Notes under the pieces: generated by a model
What the model was told of the DNA's origin: nothing
Seen by the model: the letters and a program-made list of their open reading frames with translations, nothing else
Databases searched by the model: none
Translations under genes and position numbers: made by a program
Assembly (NCBI RefSeq): GCF_000785435.2
Contig: NZ_JTDB02000011.1
Location: 25,226 to 89,225, forward strand
Length of the DNA stretch: 64,000 nucleotides
Reading direction: 5' to 3'
From: Paraburkholderia sacchari
GTDB lineage: Bacteria > Pseudomonadota > Gammaproteobacteria > Burkholderiales > Burkholderiaceae
Shown here: positions 16,821 to 24,956 of the stretch, in pieces
How the letters are laid out: every line of letters begins with the position of its first letter
How positions within the stretch are numbered: position 1 is the stretch's first letter

Positions 16821-17126
16821 ATGATCACCTGCTCCCTGCGCTACGTTATCGACCCCTACCGCCTGGCCGAATTCGAAGCCTACGCAAAGATGTGGATCCC
16901 GCTCGTCGAGAAATTCGGCGGCCAGCATCACGGCTATTTCCTGCCCTCGTAAGGCGCCAATAACATCGCGCTCGCCCTGTTCTCGTTTTCGAGCCTCGCC
17001 GCGTACGAAGCTTACCGGACGCAATCGCAAAGCGACCCCGCCTGCCAGGCAGCCTTTCAATACGCAAACGATACACGTTGCATAGTCAGCTACGAACGCA
17101 GTTTCATGCGCCCGGTATTCGGGTAG
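16821..17126 (+). pseudogene. NIPSNAP family gene interrupted by one in-frame stop
   Basis: The frame from ATG 16821 encodes MITCSLRYVIDPYRLAEFEA and continues for 43 codons to a TAA at 16950-16952, then resumes in the same frame with GANNIALALFSFSSLAAYEA up to a TAG at 17124. Together this gives the complete 101-codon NIPSNAP domain. The stop occupies the position of a residue before GANNIALALFSF, so one base change explains it. NIPSNAP proteins are small ferredoxin-like-fold proteins of uncertain function. No other lesion is visible, so inactivation looks recent, unless the stop is a sequencing error. Confidence 0.8.
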
Positions 17127-17186
17127 GATGCGGTTTATCCGCCGCGCCGCCCGCGCTCCCGCCATCCCCATCTCAACGCACGAAAC

Positions 17187-18734
17187 ATGCAACAAGGCAC
17201 ACAGGCAACCGCCGCCAGCTTTGCCACCATGGGCGTCGACCTGCTCGACTTCTTCGACGTCACACCCACCTCGCTTTGGCTCGAAGACTACAGCCAGTTG
17301 CGCGCCCTGTTCGAGCGGTGGCGCGAAGCGGGCGTCACGAATCTGCGGGCGTGGCTCGAAGAAGACCCGCGCCGCGTAGCCGAATGCTCGGCCTGCATCC
17401 GCGTGCTGAAGGTGAACCAGCATACACTCGCGCTTTACGGCGCGCGCAGTCATGAGGAACTCACCGCGCGTCTCGCCGACGTGCTGCGCGACGACATGTT
17501 CCAGGCGCACGTGGGCAAACTCGAGCAAATGTGGCAAGGCCGCACGACGTTCCAGAGCAAGAGCGTGAACTATACGCTCGGCGGCCGGCGCATGGACATC
17601 CTGCTGCGCGGCGTGATTCTCCCCGGTCATGAAGGCGACTGGAGCCGCGTGCTCGTCTCGATCGAAGACGTCTCCGCGCTAGAGGATGCACGACATCGCG
17701 CCGCCATGAGCGAGCAGTACGCGCACGGCATCTTCGAGCACGCGCCCGTATCGCTGTGGGTGGAAAATTTCACGGCTATTCGCCAACTGCTGGACGAAGT
17801 GCGCATGCAAGGCATCGTCGATTTCAGGACGTTTACCGACGTGCACCCCGAGTTCGTCGAGCGCTGCATGAGCGAGATCCAGGTAATCGACGTCAATCAC
17901 TACACACTCGGCATGTATCGCGCGCCCGACAAGGACACGCTGCTCTCACGCCTGCCCGAGGTGTTCCGCGACGACATGCGCCCGCATTTTCGCGAGCAGC
18001 TCCTCGATCTATGGGAAGGCCGCCTCTTCCAGCAGCGCGAAGTCGTCAATTACGCACTCGATGGCAGCGCGCTCAACGTGCATCTGCAATTCTCGGTGTT
18101 TCCCGGCCACGAGGAGTCCTGGGATCTCGTACTGCTCGCGCTCACCGACATCACCGCGCGCAAGAAGGCCGAAGCCTACCTCGAATTCCTCGGCAAGCAC
18201 GATGTGCTCACGAAGTTGAAGAACCGCTCGTTCTACGTGGACGAAATAAATCGCTTGCAGCGCAAGGGGCCGTTCCCGGTGAGCGCGATCGTCGTGGACA
18301 TGGACAACCTGAAGGCCGTCAATGACCAGTTGGGCCACGCCGCCGGCGACGCGTTGCTACGCCGCGCAGGCGAGGTGCTGACGAAAGCGATTCAAAAGCC
18401 TTACCACGCCGCGCGCATCGGCGGCGACGAATTCGTGGTGCTGCTGGCTGGCAGCGGCCCGCGCGACGCCGAAGTGGTTGCAGAAAGCATCACGAAACTG
18501 GTCGAATTGAACAACCAGTTCTACGGCGGACCGCGATTGAGTTTTTCGCTGGGCTGGCAAAGCTGCGAGGAAGGCGAAAGCGTGGAAGCGATGTTGCGCG
18601 CCGCGGACGCAGCCATGTATGAGGCCAAACGGCGGCGCAACGATTCGCAGCGCACTGGCGCGAACGTTGCGGGTGCTGTGGCTGATGTGTGCGACACGAG
18701 CCAGGATCACCCGGTAGCCAATAAAGGCGTATGA
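17187..18734 (+). CDS. Diguanylate cyclase with two related PAS-like sensor domains
   Basis: This 515-residue protein has two N-terminal PAS-like modules (about 28-165 and 186-325) that are clearly duplicated copies: both start P-x-SLW-x-E and contain VLRDDM or VFRDDM and the PGHE motif. The C-terminal GGDEF domain (about 330-490) has an intact signature GGDEF at 412-416, so c-di-GMP synthesis is expected. The RxxD inhibitory site five residues before it is absent (QKPY instead). No transmembrane segment is present, so sensing is cytoplasmic. The gene stands alone. Confidence 0.88.
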   Translation: MQQGTQATAASFATMGVDLLDFFDVTPTSLWLEDYSQLRALFERWREAGVTNLRAWLEEDPRRVAECSACIRVLKVNQHTLALYGARSHEELTARLADVLRDDMFQAHVGKLEQMWQGRTTFQSKSVNYTLGGRRMDILLRGVILPGHEGDWSRVLVSIEDVSALEDARHRAAMSEQYAHGIFEHAPVSLWVENFTAIRQLLDEVRMQGIVDFRTFTDVHPEFVERCMSEIQVIDVNHYTLGMYRAPDKDTLLSRLPEVFRDDMRPHFREQLLDLWEGRLFQQREVVNYALDGSALNVHLQFSVFPGHEESWDLVLLALTDITARKKAEAYLEFLGKHDVLTKLKNRSFYVDEINRLQRKGPFPVSAIVVDMDNLKAVNDQLGHAAGDALLRRAGEVLTKAIQKPYHAARIGGDEFVVLLAGSGPRDAEVVAESITKLVELNNQFYGGPRLSFSLGWQSCEEGESVEAMLRAADAAMYEAKRRRNDSQRTGANVAGAVADVCDTSQDHPVANKGV

Positions 18735-18831
18735 ATTCAACGCGAGCGCGACACCTTCACGCCCACGCGGGAAGCGAAAACGCTGTAATGAACTGAAATA
18801 ACCAGATCGATATTCTGGCGAATTGGCGCTG

Positions 18832-18875
18832 AAAAAAACTTACCGGGAGCAAGGCTTGATGCGCCCTGCTCCCGG
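18832..18875 (-). terminator. Rho-independent terminator downstream of the HU gene
   Basis: CCGGGAGCA and TGCTCCCGG form a 9-bp stem around a 15-nt loop. On the minus strand the stem is followed by TAAGTTTTTTTC. It lies about 115 bp beyond the HU stop and is oriented to end that transcript. Confidence 0.75.
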
Positions 18876-18988
18876 CTTACGATGCGCTTCGCCACCGCAA
18901 CCCACCGCACGATCAGCAAGACGGCGGGAACAGACACTCGCTGCCCCGCCGGCTTTCCGGTTCGTGCCGCGTGCGGCGGCGGCCAGCA

Positions 18989-19267
18989 TCACGACGCGTT
19001 GACGGCGTCCTTGAATGCCTTGCCGGCCGTGAACTTCACCGTCTTTGCCGCGGCGATCTGGATTTCCGCACCCGTTGCCGGGTTGCGGCCCACGCGGGCA
19101 GCACGCTGGCCGGTCGAGAACGAACCGAAGCCGACGAGTTGCACGGAATCGCCCGACGTGACCGCCTTGGTGACCACTTCGAGGATCGCGTCGATTGCGG
19201 CTCCGGTGGCTGCCTTGGTCTCGCCCGTGCTTGCGGCGACTGCGTCAATGAGTTCCTGTTTGTTCAT
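18989..19267 (-). CDS. DNA-binding protein HU
   Basis: This 92-residue protein has the full HU/IHF fold: MNKQELIDAVAASTGETKA, then GFGSFSTGQRAARVGRNPATG with the conserved arm residues RNP, and a C-terminal helix. It bends and compacts DNA as a dimer. The length and the GRNPATG arm sequence point to HU rather than IHF. It has its own upstream region of 174 bp and a strong terminator downstream, so it is monocistronic. Whether it is the main HU or a paralog cannot be told. Confidence 0.92.
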   Translation of the reverse strand: MNKQELIDAVAASTGETKAATGAAIDAILEVVTKAVTSGDSVQLVGFGSFSTGQRAARVGRNPATGAEIQIAAAKTVKFTAGKAFKDAVNAS

Positions 19268-19441
19268 CTGCTACCTGTGTTGAGTTGAGAAAACCTGCAT
19301 ACCCTACCTCACACGGGCCAAACAGGCAAATTACGTTGCATATCGAAACGCAAAGCGCACGGGGCTTACAGGCCGGACGACTCCCGGGAATGATTCCTGC
19401 AAGCGATTTTCTCGCCGATTTTGTCACTATTTGGCGTCATT

Positions 19442-20788
19442 TTACAAAAACCAGCGATATTCCCGCGCACCGATCGAATTCATAAAATCGAGGTGGTCCT
19501 GGCGTTTATTTTCACAATAAACCATCGTGAAATCGTCGCCGAGCCCCTCGCGCACCCCGGCATGCCCGCGCATGGCGGCCACGGCCGACAGCATGTCACA
19601 TGGAAAATCGACACCGCTCGTGCGGTCTTGATTGAGCGACGCGATCGGTTCGCGGCCCGCTTCCAGGCCATGTTCGATGCCCGCGAGAATGGCCGCGAGC
19701 ACGAGATACGGATTGGCGTCCGCGCCCGCGAGCCGGTGCTCGATGCGCAGATTTGCTTCATCGGACTCGGGAATGCGGATGCACGCATCGCGGTCCTCGA
19801 ACCCCCAACTCGCCCGGCTTGCCGCGTTGACCATCGCGCCGTAGCGCCGGAACGCATTGTGATTGGGCGCGAAGATTGGCATGCAATGCGGAAGCAGCGC
19901 AAGACAGCCCGCCACCGCATGACGCAACGCGCGCTGCTCTCGCGCGGCGAGCACGTTGCGGCCCGCCTCGTCGTAAAGGCTCACATGCACGTGCATGCCG
20001 CTGCCGGGCGCGTCGAGAAATGGCTTCGACATGAAGCTCGCCCGATAGCCGTGCCGCAGTGCCACGCCGCGCGTGCTCCGGCAAAAGAGCGCCGACCAGT
20101 CCGCCGCGCGCAAGGCGTCGTCGCAATGGCCGAAGTTGATTTCGAACTGCCCCGGCCCCAACTCGGCGGTGATGACCGTTGCGTCCACACCTTGCTCACG
20201 CGCGGCCTCTACCATCTCGTGCAGCACGGGCGCGAAACGCGAAAGGCGCTCGATATGCATGTTCGGCTGATTGTCTTCGTCATCGCATAGTGGATCGCGT
20301 GCGTGCCTGGGCAGCCCTTCGCTCAGCTTAGCATCGAACAGATAGAACTCCAGTTCGAACGCGACCACGGCCTTCAGCCCGCGCTTTGCAAAACGATCGA
20401 GCACGCGTGCGAGCACCTGGCGCGGTTCGAAGCCGATGGGCGTGGCGGTGCCGTCCGAGGTAATCAGCATCTGCGCGAGCGGCGGCTGCTCCCAGCGCAC
20501 CCGCCTGAGCGTGCCGGACACCAGGCGACGCGGCACATCGGGATCGCCGTCGTGGAAGCAGTACTCGCCGATCGGATACACCCCGCCCTGCGCACCGAGC
20601 AGGATGCAGTTTTGCGGCAGCTTGAGCAGCGCGCCGGCCGCCACTTTTTCGAGCATGGCGATGGGATAGCGCTTGCCGTAGAAATGCCCGGGGATGTCGA
20701 GGCAGATCAAGTCGACGTATTGCACGTCGGGATGAGCCGCGCGAAAGGCGCGTACTTCGCTCACGAGGTCAGTTGCGGTGGTGCTCAC
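19442..20788 (-). CDS. Glutamine synthetase-family ligase (gamma-glutamylpolyamine synthetase-like)
   Basis: This 448-residue protein belongs to the class-III/PuuA-like branch of glutamine synthetases, which ligate glutamate to amines such as putrescine. Family segments include FELEFYLFD, SGMHVHVSL, APNHNAFRRYG and NPYLVLAAILAG. The start is GTG 20788, preceded by AGAGGAA. It lies downstream of a PuuR-like regulator and a PuuB-like oxidase, so the set likely performs gamma-glutamylation of a polyamine and its oxidation. The exact amine is not deducible; ethanolamine or spermidine are alternatives. Confidence 0.83.
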   Translation of the reverse strand: MSTTATDLVSEVRAFRAAHPDVQYVDLICLDIPGHFYGKRYPIAMLEKVAAGALLKLPQNCILLGAQGGVYPIGEYCFHDGDPDVPRRLVSGTLRRVRWEQPPLAQMLITSDGTATPIGFEPRQVLARVLDRFAKRGLKAVVAFELEFYLFDAKLSEGLPRHARDPLCDDEDNQPNMHIERLSRFAPVLHEMVEAAREQGVDATVITAELGPGQFEINFGHCDDALRAADWSALFCRSTRGVALRHGYRASFMSKPFLDAPGSGMHVHVSLYDEAGRNVLAAREQRALRHAVAGCLALLPHCMPIFAPNHNAFRRYGAMVNAASRASWGFEDRDACIRIPESDEANLRIEHRLAGADANPYLVLAAILAGIEHGLEAGREPIASLNQDRTSGVDFPCDMLSAVAAMRGHAGVREGLGDDFTMVYCENKRQDHLDFMNSIGAREYRWFL

Positions 20789-20813
20789 GTCGAATTCCTC
20801 TTTAGCGGGAAAT

Positions 20814-20841
20814 GGTGGACCAGGGTGGACCAGGGTTGGAC
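20814..20841. repeat. 10-bp tandem repeat upstream of the glutamine synthetase-like gene
   Basis: GGTGGACCAG occurs twice in tandem, followed by the partial copy GGTTGGACC. It sits immediately upstream of the GTG start at 20788, inside the 152-bp gap between that gene and the regulator. A helical-turn spacing could suit protein binding, but no known site matches. Confidence 0.5.
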
Positions 20842-20940
20842 CTGCTATTTAATACGGATTCCAAATCATTATGGAAGCACGCGCGCCGGCAAGGCGCGTA
20901 TCTCCGCTAGCTTCATATCAGGCAGGCATCGAATCGGGCC

Positions 20941-21498
20941 TCAGGTAAACACCCAAAGCACGCGCGCGTCCTTGTCCGAGCAGTTCGCGTAACTGAAGCG
21001 GCAGCGGGCCGGCAGTTGAAAGCTGTCGCCGGCTTTGAGCGTGACCTCCTCATCCTCGCCATCGAGCCAGATCGTGAGTTCGCCTTCGAGCACGAAACCG
21101 CCCTGCTCGTCGCTATCGTCCACGGGACGCTCGCCGCTCGTCGCGCCCGGCTCCAGCAGGCTCTCCAGCATCGAGAAACCCGACGACATGCTCGGCGAAA
21201 CCAGCACATCGGTAATGCCGCCGCCGTAGTAAAGCGTGCGCCGCTCGCCGGGTCGCGTGACCCATGGCAGCGCGCGCGGCTTGCTCACGCTGTAGAAGTA
21301 CGTGGTGGGCGTTTGCAGCGCTTCGCCGATGGCGGTGAGATCGGCGACCGTGGGCCGCGACTTGCCGCGCTCGACCTGCGAGAGAAAACCCACCGAACGC
21401 CCGATCCGCTGCGCGAGATCGGCCAGCGTTACCTTCTTGTGCTTGCGCAGATCGCGAATGAGGATCGCGAGGCCCTCTATCTCTTCTTCCTTGTCCAT
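20941..21498 (-). CDS. XRE-cupin transcriptional regulator (PuuR-like)
   Basis: This 185-residue protein has an N-terminal XRE helix-turn-helix (about 10-65: TLADLAQRIGRSVGFLSQVE) and a C-terminal cupin domain (about 105-183) with GGFVLEGELTIWLDG. PuuR-type regulators of this architecture repress polyamine catabolism genes, and the neighbours here are PuuA- and PuuB-like. ATG 21498 follows GAGG at proper spacing. It starts 14 bp after the oxidase gene, so the two are cotranscribed. The large inverted repeat upstream of the oxidase is its best candidate operator. Confidence 0.85.
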   Translation of the reverse strand: MDKEEEIEGLAILIRDLRKHKKVTLADLAQRIGRSVGFLSQVERGKSRPTVADLTAIGEALQTPTTYFYSVSKPRALPWVTRPGERRTLYYGGGITDVLVSPSMSSGFSMLESLLEPGATSGERPVDDSDEQGGFVLEGELTIWLDGEDEEVTLKAGDSFQLPARCRFSYANCSDKDARVLWVFT

Positions 21499-21512
21499 GC
21501 CGGATACCTCAG

Positions 21513-22802
21513 TCAGACCACGTCGCGCATGCGATACCAGAGCTTGCCGAGCGCTTCGAGCGGCGCGGCCAGCGCGTCGCCGCCCGGGAAACGCGGATTA
21601 TGGATGGCCTCGTAGCGCGAGAGCAAGCGCGTGTCGCCGAGGATCGCATCGGACACGGCGCGCGCCGCGGCCAGCGTCGGCAGCACGCCATGCCCCGAGA
21701 AACCCTGGAGCCAGTAGCGCCCGCGCGCGTGCCCCACGTCCGGCGTGCGCCGGATACTGATGTCGATATGGCCGCCCCACGCGTATTCGAGTTCGACGCC
21801 GCACAGTTGCGGGAAAACGCGTTCGAGGCTCGGCCGGATCGAGGCGCGAATGTCTTTGGGAATGCCGCCGAGATACGTGCATGCGCCGCCGAACAGCAGC
21901 CGATGGTCGGGGCTCAGCCGGAAGTAGTCGGGAACGAACTGATTGTCGATCACGCAACTATTGCGCGGCAAGAGCGTATGCGCGAGTTGCGGGTCGAGCG
22001 GTGCGGTCGCCACCTGATACGTGCCGACCGGCAGGACGCGGCGCGCAAGCTCGCGGTCGAGCCGGTCGATATAGGCGTTGCAGGCAAGCACGAGCGTGCC
22101 CGCGCGAATCCGGCCGTGGGACGTAGTCGCGACGAAACCCGTTGGCGTTTCGCGCCATTGCTGCACACGGGTTTGCTCGAAGATGCGCCCGCCCGCGCGC
22201 TCGATGGCAGAGGCAATGCCCAGCGCAAGCTTGAGCGGATTGAGGTGGCCGGCCTCGGGATCGAAAAGCGCCGCGAGATAGCGCGGGCTGCCCACCCATG
22301 CGGGCATGTCGGGCTCGGTGATGACGCGCAACGCGTCGTAGCCCCATTTGCGCGCGGCTTCGTCGCGTGCCTCTTCCAGCATCGCAATGCGGTTGCGCTT
22401 CACGGCGGTCCAGAGGCTGCCGGGCCGGTAGTCGATGTCGAAACCGTGGCGTACGGGCAGTTCGCGCACCTCGCGCGCCGCCCAGCGCATGCTTTCCCAT
22501 AGCTCGCGCGCGCCTTCAAGTCCGAGCGACTGCTCGAGTGGCCCCATGTCGCACGACCAGCCGAGCAGCGCCTGCCCGCCGTTGCGTCCGGACGCGGCCC
22601 ATGCCACGCGGCTCGCCTCCACGACCACCACGCGCCGGCCCGCGAGCGCCAGGCGCAACGCCGTATGCAACCCGCTGAAACCCGCGCCGACGATCAGGAC
22701 ATCGGCATCGCACTCGCCCACCAGGGCCGGGCGCTTGGGCGCCTCGCCGGGCAGCGTGCGGGCGTAATAACTCTCCACATGACGGGTCGATTCGACGAAC
22801 AT
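21513..22802 (-). CDS. FAD-dependent oxidoreductase (gamma-glutamylputrescine oxidase PuuB-like)
   Basis: This 429-residue protein is a DAO-type flavoenzyme with the dinucleotide-binding motif VLIVGAGFSGLHTA near residue 35 and the conserved C-terminal WGGHIDISIRRTPDVG and QGFSGHGV segments found in gamma-glutamylputrescine oxidases. It would oxidise the gamma-glutamylated amine to an aldehyde with release of ammonia and H2O2. It is the first gene of the minus-strand set oxidase-regulator-ligase. Its ribosome binding site is poor and lies inside a 62-bp inverted repeat, suggesting control at this point. Confidence 0.83.
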   Translation of the reverse strand: MFVESTRHVESYYARTLPGEAPKRPALVGECDADVLIVGAGFSGLHTALRLALAGRRVVVVEASRVAWAASGRNGGQALLGWSCDMGPLEQSLGLEGARELWESMRWAAREVRELPVRHGFDIDYRPGSLWTAVKRNRIAMLEEARDEAARKWGYDALRVITEPDMPAWVGSPRYLAALFDPEAGHLNPLKLALGIASAIERAGGRIFEQTRVQQWRETPTGFVATTSHGRIRAGTLVLACNAYIDRLDRELARRVLPVGTYQVATAPLDPQLAHTLLPRNSCVIDNQFVPDYFRLSPDHRLLFGGACTYLGGIPKDIRASIRPSLERVFPQLCGVELEYAWGGHIDISIRRTPDVGHARGRYWLQGFSGHGVLPTLAAARAVSDAILGDTRLLSRYEAIHNPRFPGGDALAAPLEALGKLWYRMRDVV

Positions 22803-22806
22803 GGCG

Positions 22807-22868
22807 GCATCCGTGAAATTCTATCTGTATAATTTCATGAAAAAGTAGCACGACAATTTCACGGATGC
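22807..22868. promoter_or_regulatory. Nested inverted repeat at the oxidase promoter
   Basis: GCATCCGTGAAATT (22807-22820) and AATTTCACGGATGC (22855-22868) are perfect 14-bp inverted copies. Their common centre, between 22837 and 22838, coincides exactly with a 10-bp palindrome TTTCATGAAA (22833-22842). A possible -10 TATACA (minus strand, 22826-22831) lies within. The element begins four bases upstream of the oxidase ATG. It is probably a multi-dimer operator for the PuuR-like protein, or an mRNA hairpin over the ribosome binding site. Confidence 0.6.
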
Positions 22869-22899
22869 AATCGTCTTTTCGGGCTTTCTGGCTTCGACG

Positions 22900-23184
22900 T
22901 TACGCCGCAGTGGCCCTGCGCAGCCGATTGATCGTCGCGCCGCGCGGTGGGCAGCCATAGCCAACGGGCATGAGCGTGCGGAACTCGTATTTGCCGTCCG
23001 CGCCCGTCCTCACTGCGCCGCGCAGTTTGAAATCGCTCTGTGCGCCCGTCGGATCGAAGTGTGAATAGAAGCCCTTCGAGTTCGCATGCCAGCACTCCAC
23101 CGTCGCGCCAGCGAGCGGATGGGCCATGTCCTTTTCGCCGTCGAAACAATGAAAAGGTCGATAGCATTCATCGCGGGTTAACAA
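22900..23184 (-). pseudogene. Fragment of a second catechol 1,2-dioxygenase gene
   Basis: Within this frame, positions about 22933-23118 encode AGATVECWHANSKGFYSHFD and continue through VGYGCPPRGAT. They match CatA residues about 147-207 of the intact gene at 7 kb, including equivalents of iron ligands Y164 and Y200. The N-terminal domain and the HVH ligands are missing, and the ends of the frame do not resemble CatA. DNA differences from the intact catA are frequent, so this is a relic of a diverged paralog rather than a recent copy. It cannot be functional. Confidence 0.85.
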
Positions 23185-23380
23185 CCCCTTCGTTCATTTT
23201 GTTAAGGGTTCGTAATCCGCACCGGGACGGCCTGCCCGTCCCGTGACAATCGAATCGCTTTTCCTGCCAGATATCTTTCGGATTACCAGTCGTAGCGCCG
23301 CTGTCAATGTATTCCCACCACCATCAGAAAGAACAATGACTGCAACCCCATGCAAGGCGTTCGCGCACGTGTTCGGCAGT

Positions 23381-23420
23381 TATCGCTACAACTCGCTACA
23401 ACTCGCTACGACTCGCTATG
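23381..23420. repeat. 10-bp tandem repeat in decayed region
   Basis: Four consecutive imperfect copies of ACTCGCTACA occur (TATCGCTACA, ACTCGCTACA, ACTCGCTACG, ACTCGCTATG). The array lies just before the porin remnant and probably arose by slippage in non-functional DNA. Confidence 0.6.
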
Positions 23421-23422
23421 CT

Positions 23423-23515
23423 CGCGCGCCGCACTGGGGCGCGGTGCAGATCGGTGTGGACTACTTCCTCGCGAAGCGCACCGATATCTACCTCTTCTGC
23501 GATTACCAGCGGTAA
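23423..23515 (+). pseudogene. Porin C-terminal remnant
   Basis: The frame ends HWGAVQIGVDYFLAKRTDIY and then LFCDYQR before a stop. G-x-DY-x-LSKRTD-x-Y is the conserved penultimate strand of Burkholderia-type porins (Porin_4). No signal peptide or other porin strand is found upstream, so only the 3' end survives. With the neighbouring catA fragment, it marks a decayed genomic segment at the edge of the tail cluster. Confidence 0.6.
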
Positions 23516-23757
23516 TCAGCAACGCAACCGATGACAGCAGGAAAAACTTTGAACATGCAAAACGCATCTTCATCTGTCCTCTCGCGCAATCACGTTTCGG
23601 ATACCAAAGTTTGTTTTCGAGTTTGGTTAAAAAGCTTTCACCTTTTCGAACGTGAATAAACATTCGATACTGAGACGCTTAAATAAACGTCATCGGACGA
23701 ATCACGCGCACGGCGCGTCACGACTGGAGAATGGCCAATCCACAATCGTGCTGTTTC

Positions 23758-23785
23758 TTGACAAGATTCCCCCATCGTCTACGCT
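23758..23785 (+). promoter_or_regulatory. Candidate promoter of the tail cluster
   Basis: A perfect -35 TTGACA (23758-23763) is followed after 16 bp by TACGCT (23780-23785), which keeps the first, second and last bases of the -10 consensus. It lies about 100 bp upstream of the first gene of the cluster. Confidence 0.4.
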
Positions 23786-23802
23786 CAACGCACGGCAAAG
23801 CC

Positions 23803-23822
23803 TTTTGAATTTCAATTCAAAA
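23803..23822. promoter_or_regulatory. Palindrome between promoter and first tail gene
   Basis: TTTTGAAT-TTCA-ATTCAAAA is a perfect 8-bp inverted repeat with a 4-bp spacer. It sits directly downstream of the candidate promoter, a position for a repressor. It does not resemble a LexA box. Confidence 0.45.
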
Positions 23823-23887
23823 CAATGCGGTCTGTTTTCATCGTAGTGCCACGATTGTCTGCAGGCTAGCGAAGAAGGGGCGCCAGC

Positions 23888-24829
23888 GTGAACTTCGTCG
23901 ATACGATCCTCATCAGGCTCGCTGATCCGGCGGCGCGCGGCGGCGTGTTCGACAACGACAGCCTCGCGCAAATCGCATCGACGGCTTACGACACCAGCGC
24001 GATGCCGATTCAAGGACCGTACAGCGCGGTCTTCGACGATATCCAGCTCGGCCTTGCGGTCCCGCGCGTCGCCACCCTCGAGGGATACTGGGGACGCTCG
24101 ACAACGGGCGAGCGCACCGACTCGCAGTTCGTGCTGTCCGGGCTCGGCGAAAGCGCGATTCGCGTGGATGCATTCTGGCGCGGCTCGATCATCGCCCGCT
24201 CGACGCCCCCTACCGGACATGTGAGCGCCGCACGCGGCAACGTGGTTGATGCTGGACACATCGATGCGGAGATCGTGGCCGCACTCGGCGCGCTGCCCGG
24301 CGATCCGGCCGCGCTCGAAACCGAACGACGCACGCGCTTGCTAACGCATCTGCGCGCGGCGTTCGCACAGCCCGACCTGATGACCGGCGCGCTGCTCGAC
24401 CAGTGGCTGCACGAGAACGGCGCGTCATCCGTGAGCGACCTGATCACGAACCTGCGCGGCGTGCTCCACGCCTGGCCCCTGCAGATCACTTTTTCGCCGC
24501 CCAACGAGGTGCCGTCGCTGCCCGAGCCGTTGCCGATCGGCACCGCGCTGTTGATCCGCGACGTGGGCTTTTCGGTCGGCGACCTGCTCACGGAATCGCG
24601 GATCGTTCGGCAGCAGCTCGGCCAGATGGGCCTTACCCGCGCGGTAGACGCCAGTTTGCCAATCCGCGAGCCGCTGCCGATCACCTGGATCGTGCCGGCT
24701 GCGGCATTCGACGACGCAGGCTGGCCTGGCGCCACCGCTGGCATGGCCGCGGACGCCGCGCGAGCCGCGCGGCGCACGGCCGCCGCCGGCTGGCTGGTGC
24801 TACAGGGAATTGGCCTCGCCGCGGTTTGA
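23888..24829 (+). CDS. Unrecognised first protein of the tail cluster
   Basis: This 313-residue protein starts at GTG 23888 after an AAGGGG site and matches no family I recognise. It has no signal peptide or membrane segment, a helical middle part (about 125-190) and many proline-rich turns near 210-225. Its place directly before the sheath gene and its cotranscription suggest a structural or assembly role; a tail terminator/cap function, as in the last gene of Afp-like systems, is one possibility. No direct evidence supports a specific role. Confidence 0.7.
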   Translation: MNFVDTILIRLADPAARGGVFDNDSLAQIASTAYDTSAMPIQGPYSAVFDDIQLGLAVPRVATLEGYWGRSTTGERTDSQFVLSGLGESAIRVDAFWRGSIIARSTPPTGHVSAARGNVVDAGHIDAEIVAALGALPGDPAALETERRTRLLTHLRAAFAQPDLMTGALLDQWLHENGASSVSDLITNLRGVLHAWPLQITFSPPNEVPSLPEPLPIGTALLIRDVGFSVGDLLTESRIVRQQLGQMGLTRAVDASLPIREPLPITWIVPAAAFDDAGWPGATAGMAADAARAARRTAAAGWLVLQGIGLAAV

Positions 24830-24956
24830 GAAACCATGTTAGCAATCCATATCGATATGAACAGATAAACCTGGATAAACCTGGCATTGCGAAGTTTCCC
24901 CGGGCCGGCATGGATCGCCCGTTTCGTGTTCAGAACTGACATCAAAGGAGCAACTT

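Larger units (their letters stand above)
23516..23887. other. Leader region of the contractile-tail cluster
   Basis: This 372-bp region has no supported gene and is less GC-rich than its surroundings. It contains a candidate promoter (23758-23785) and a palindrome (23803-23822), both placed to control the plus-strand tail operon that starts at 23888. No phage integrase, attachment site or tRNA was seen in it. Confidence 0.55.

Noticed and set aside
20821..23420. CRISPR array from the short tandem repeats
   Set aside because: The repeats are 10 bp long and contiguous, without spacers, and no cas genes are present.
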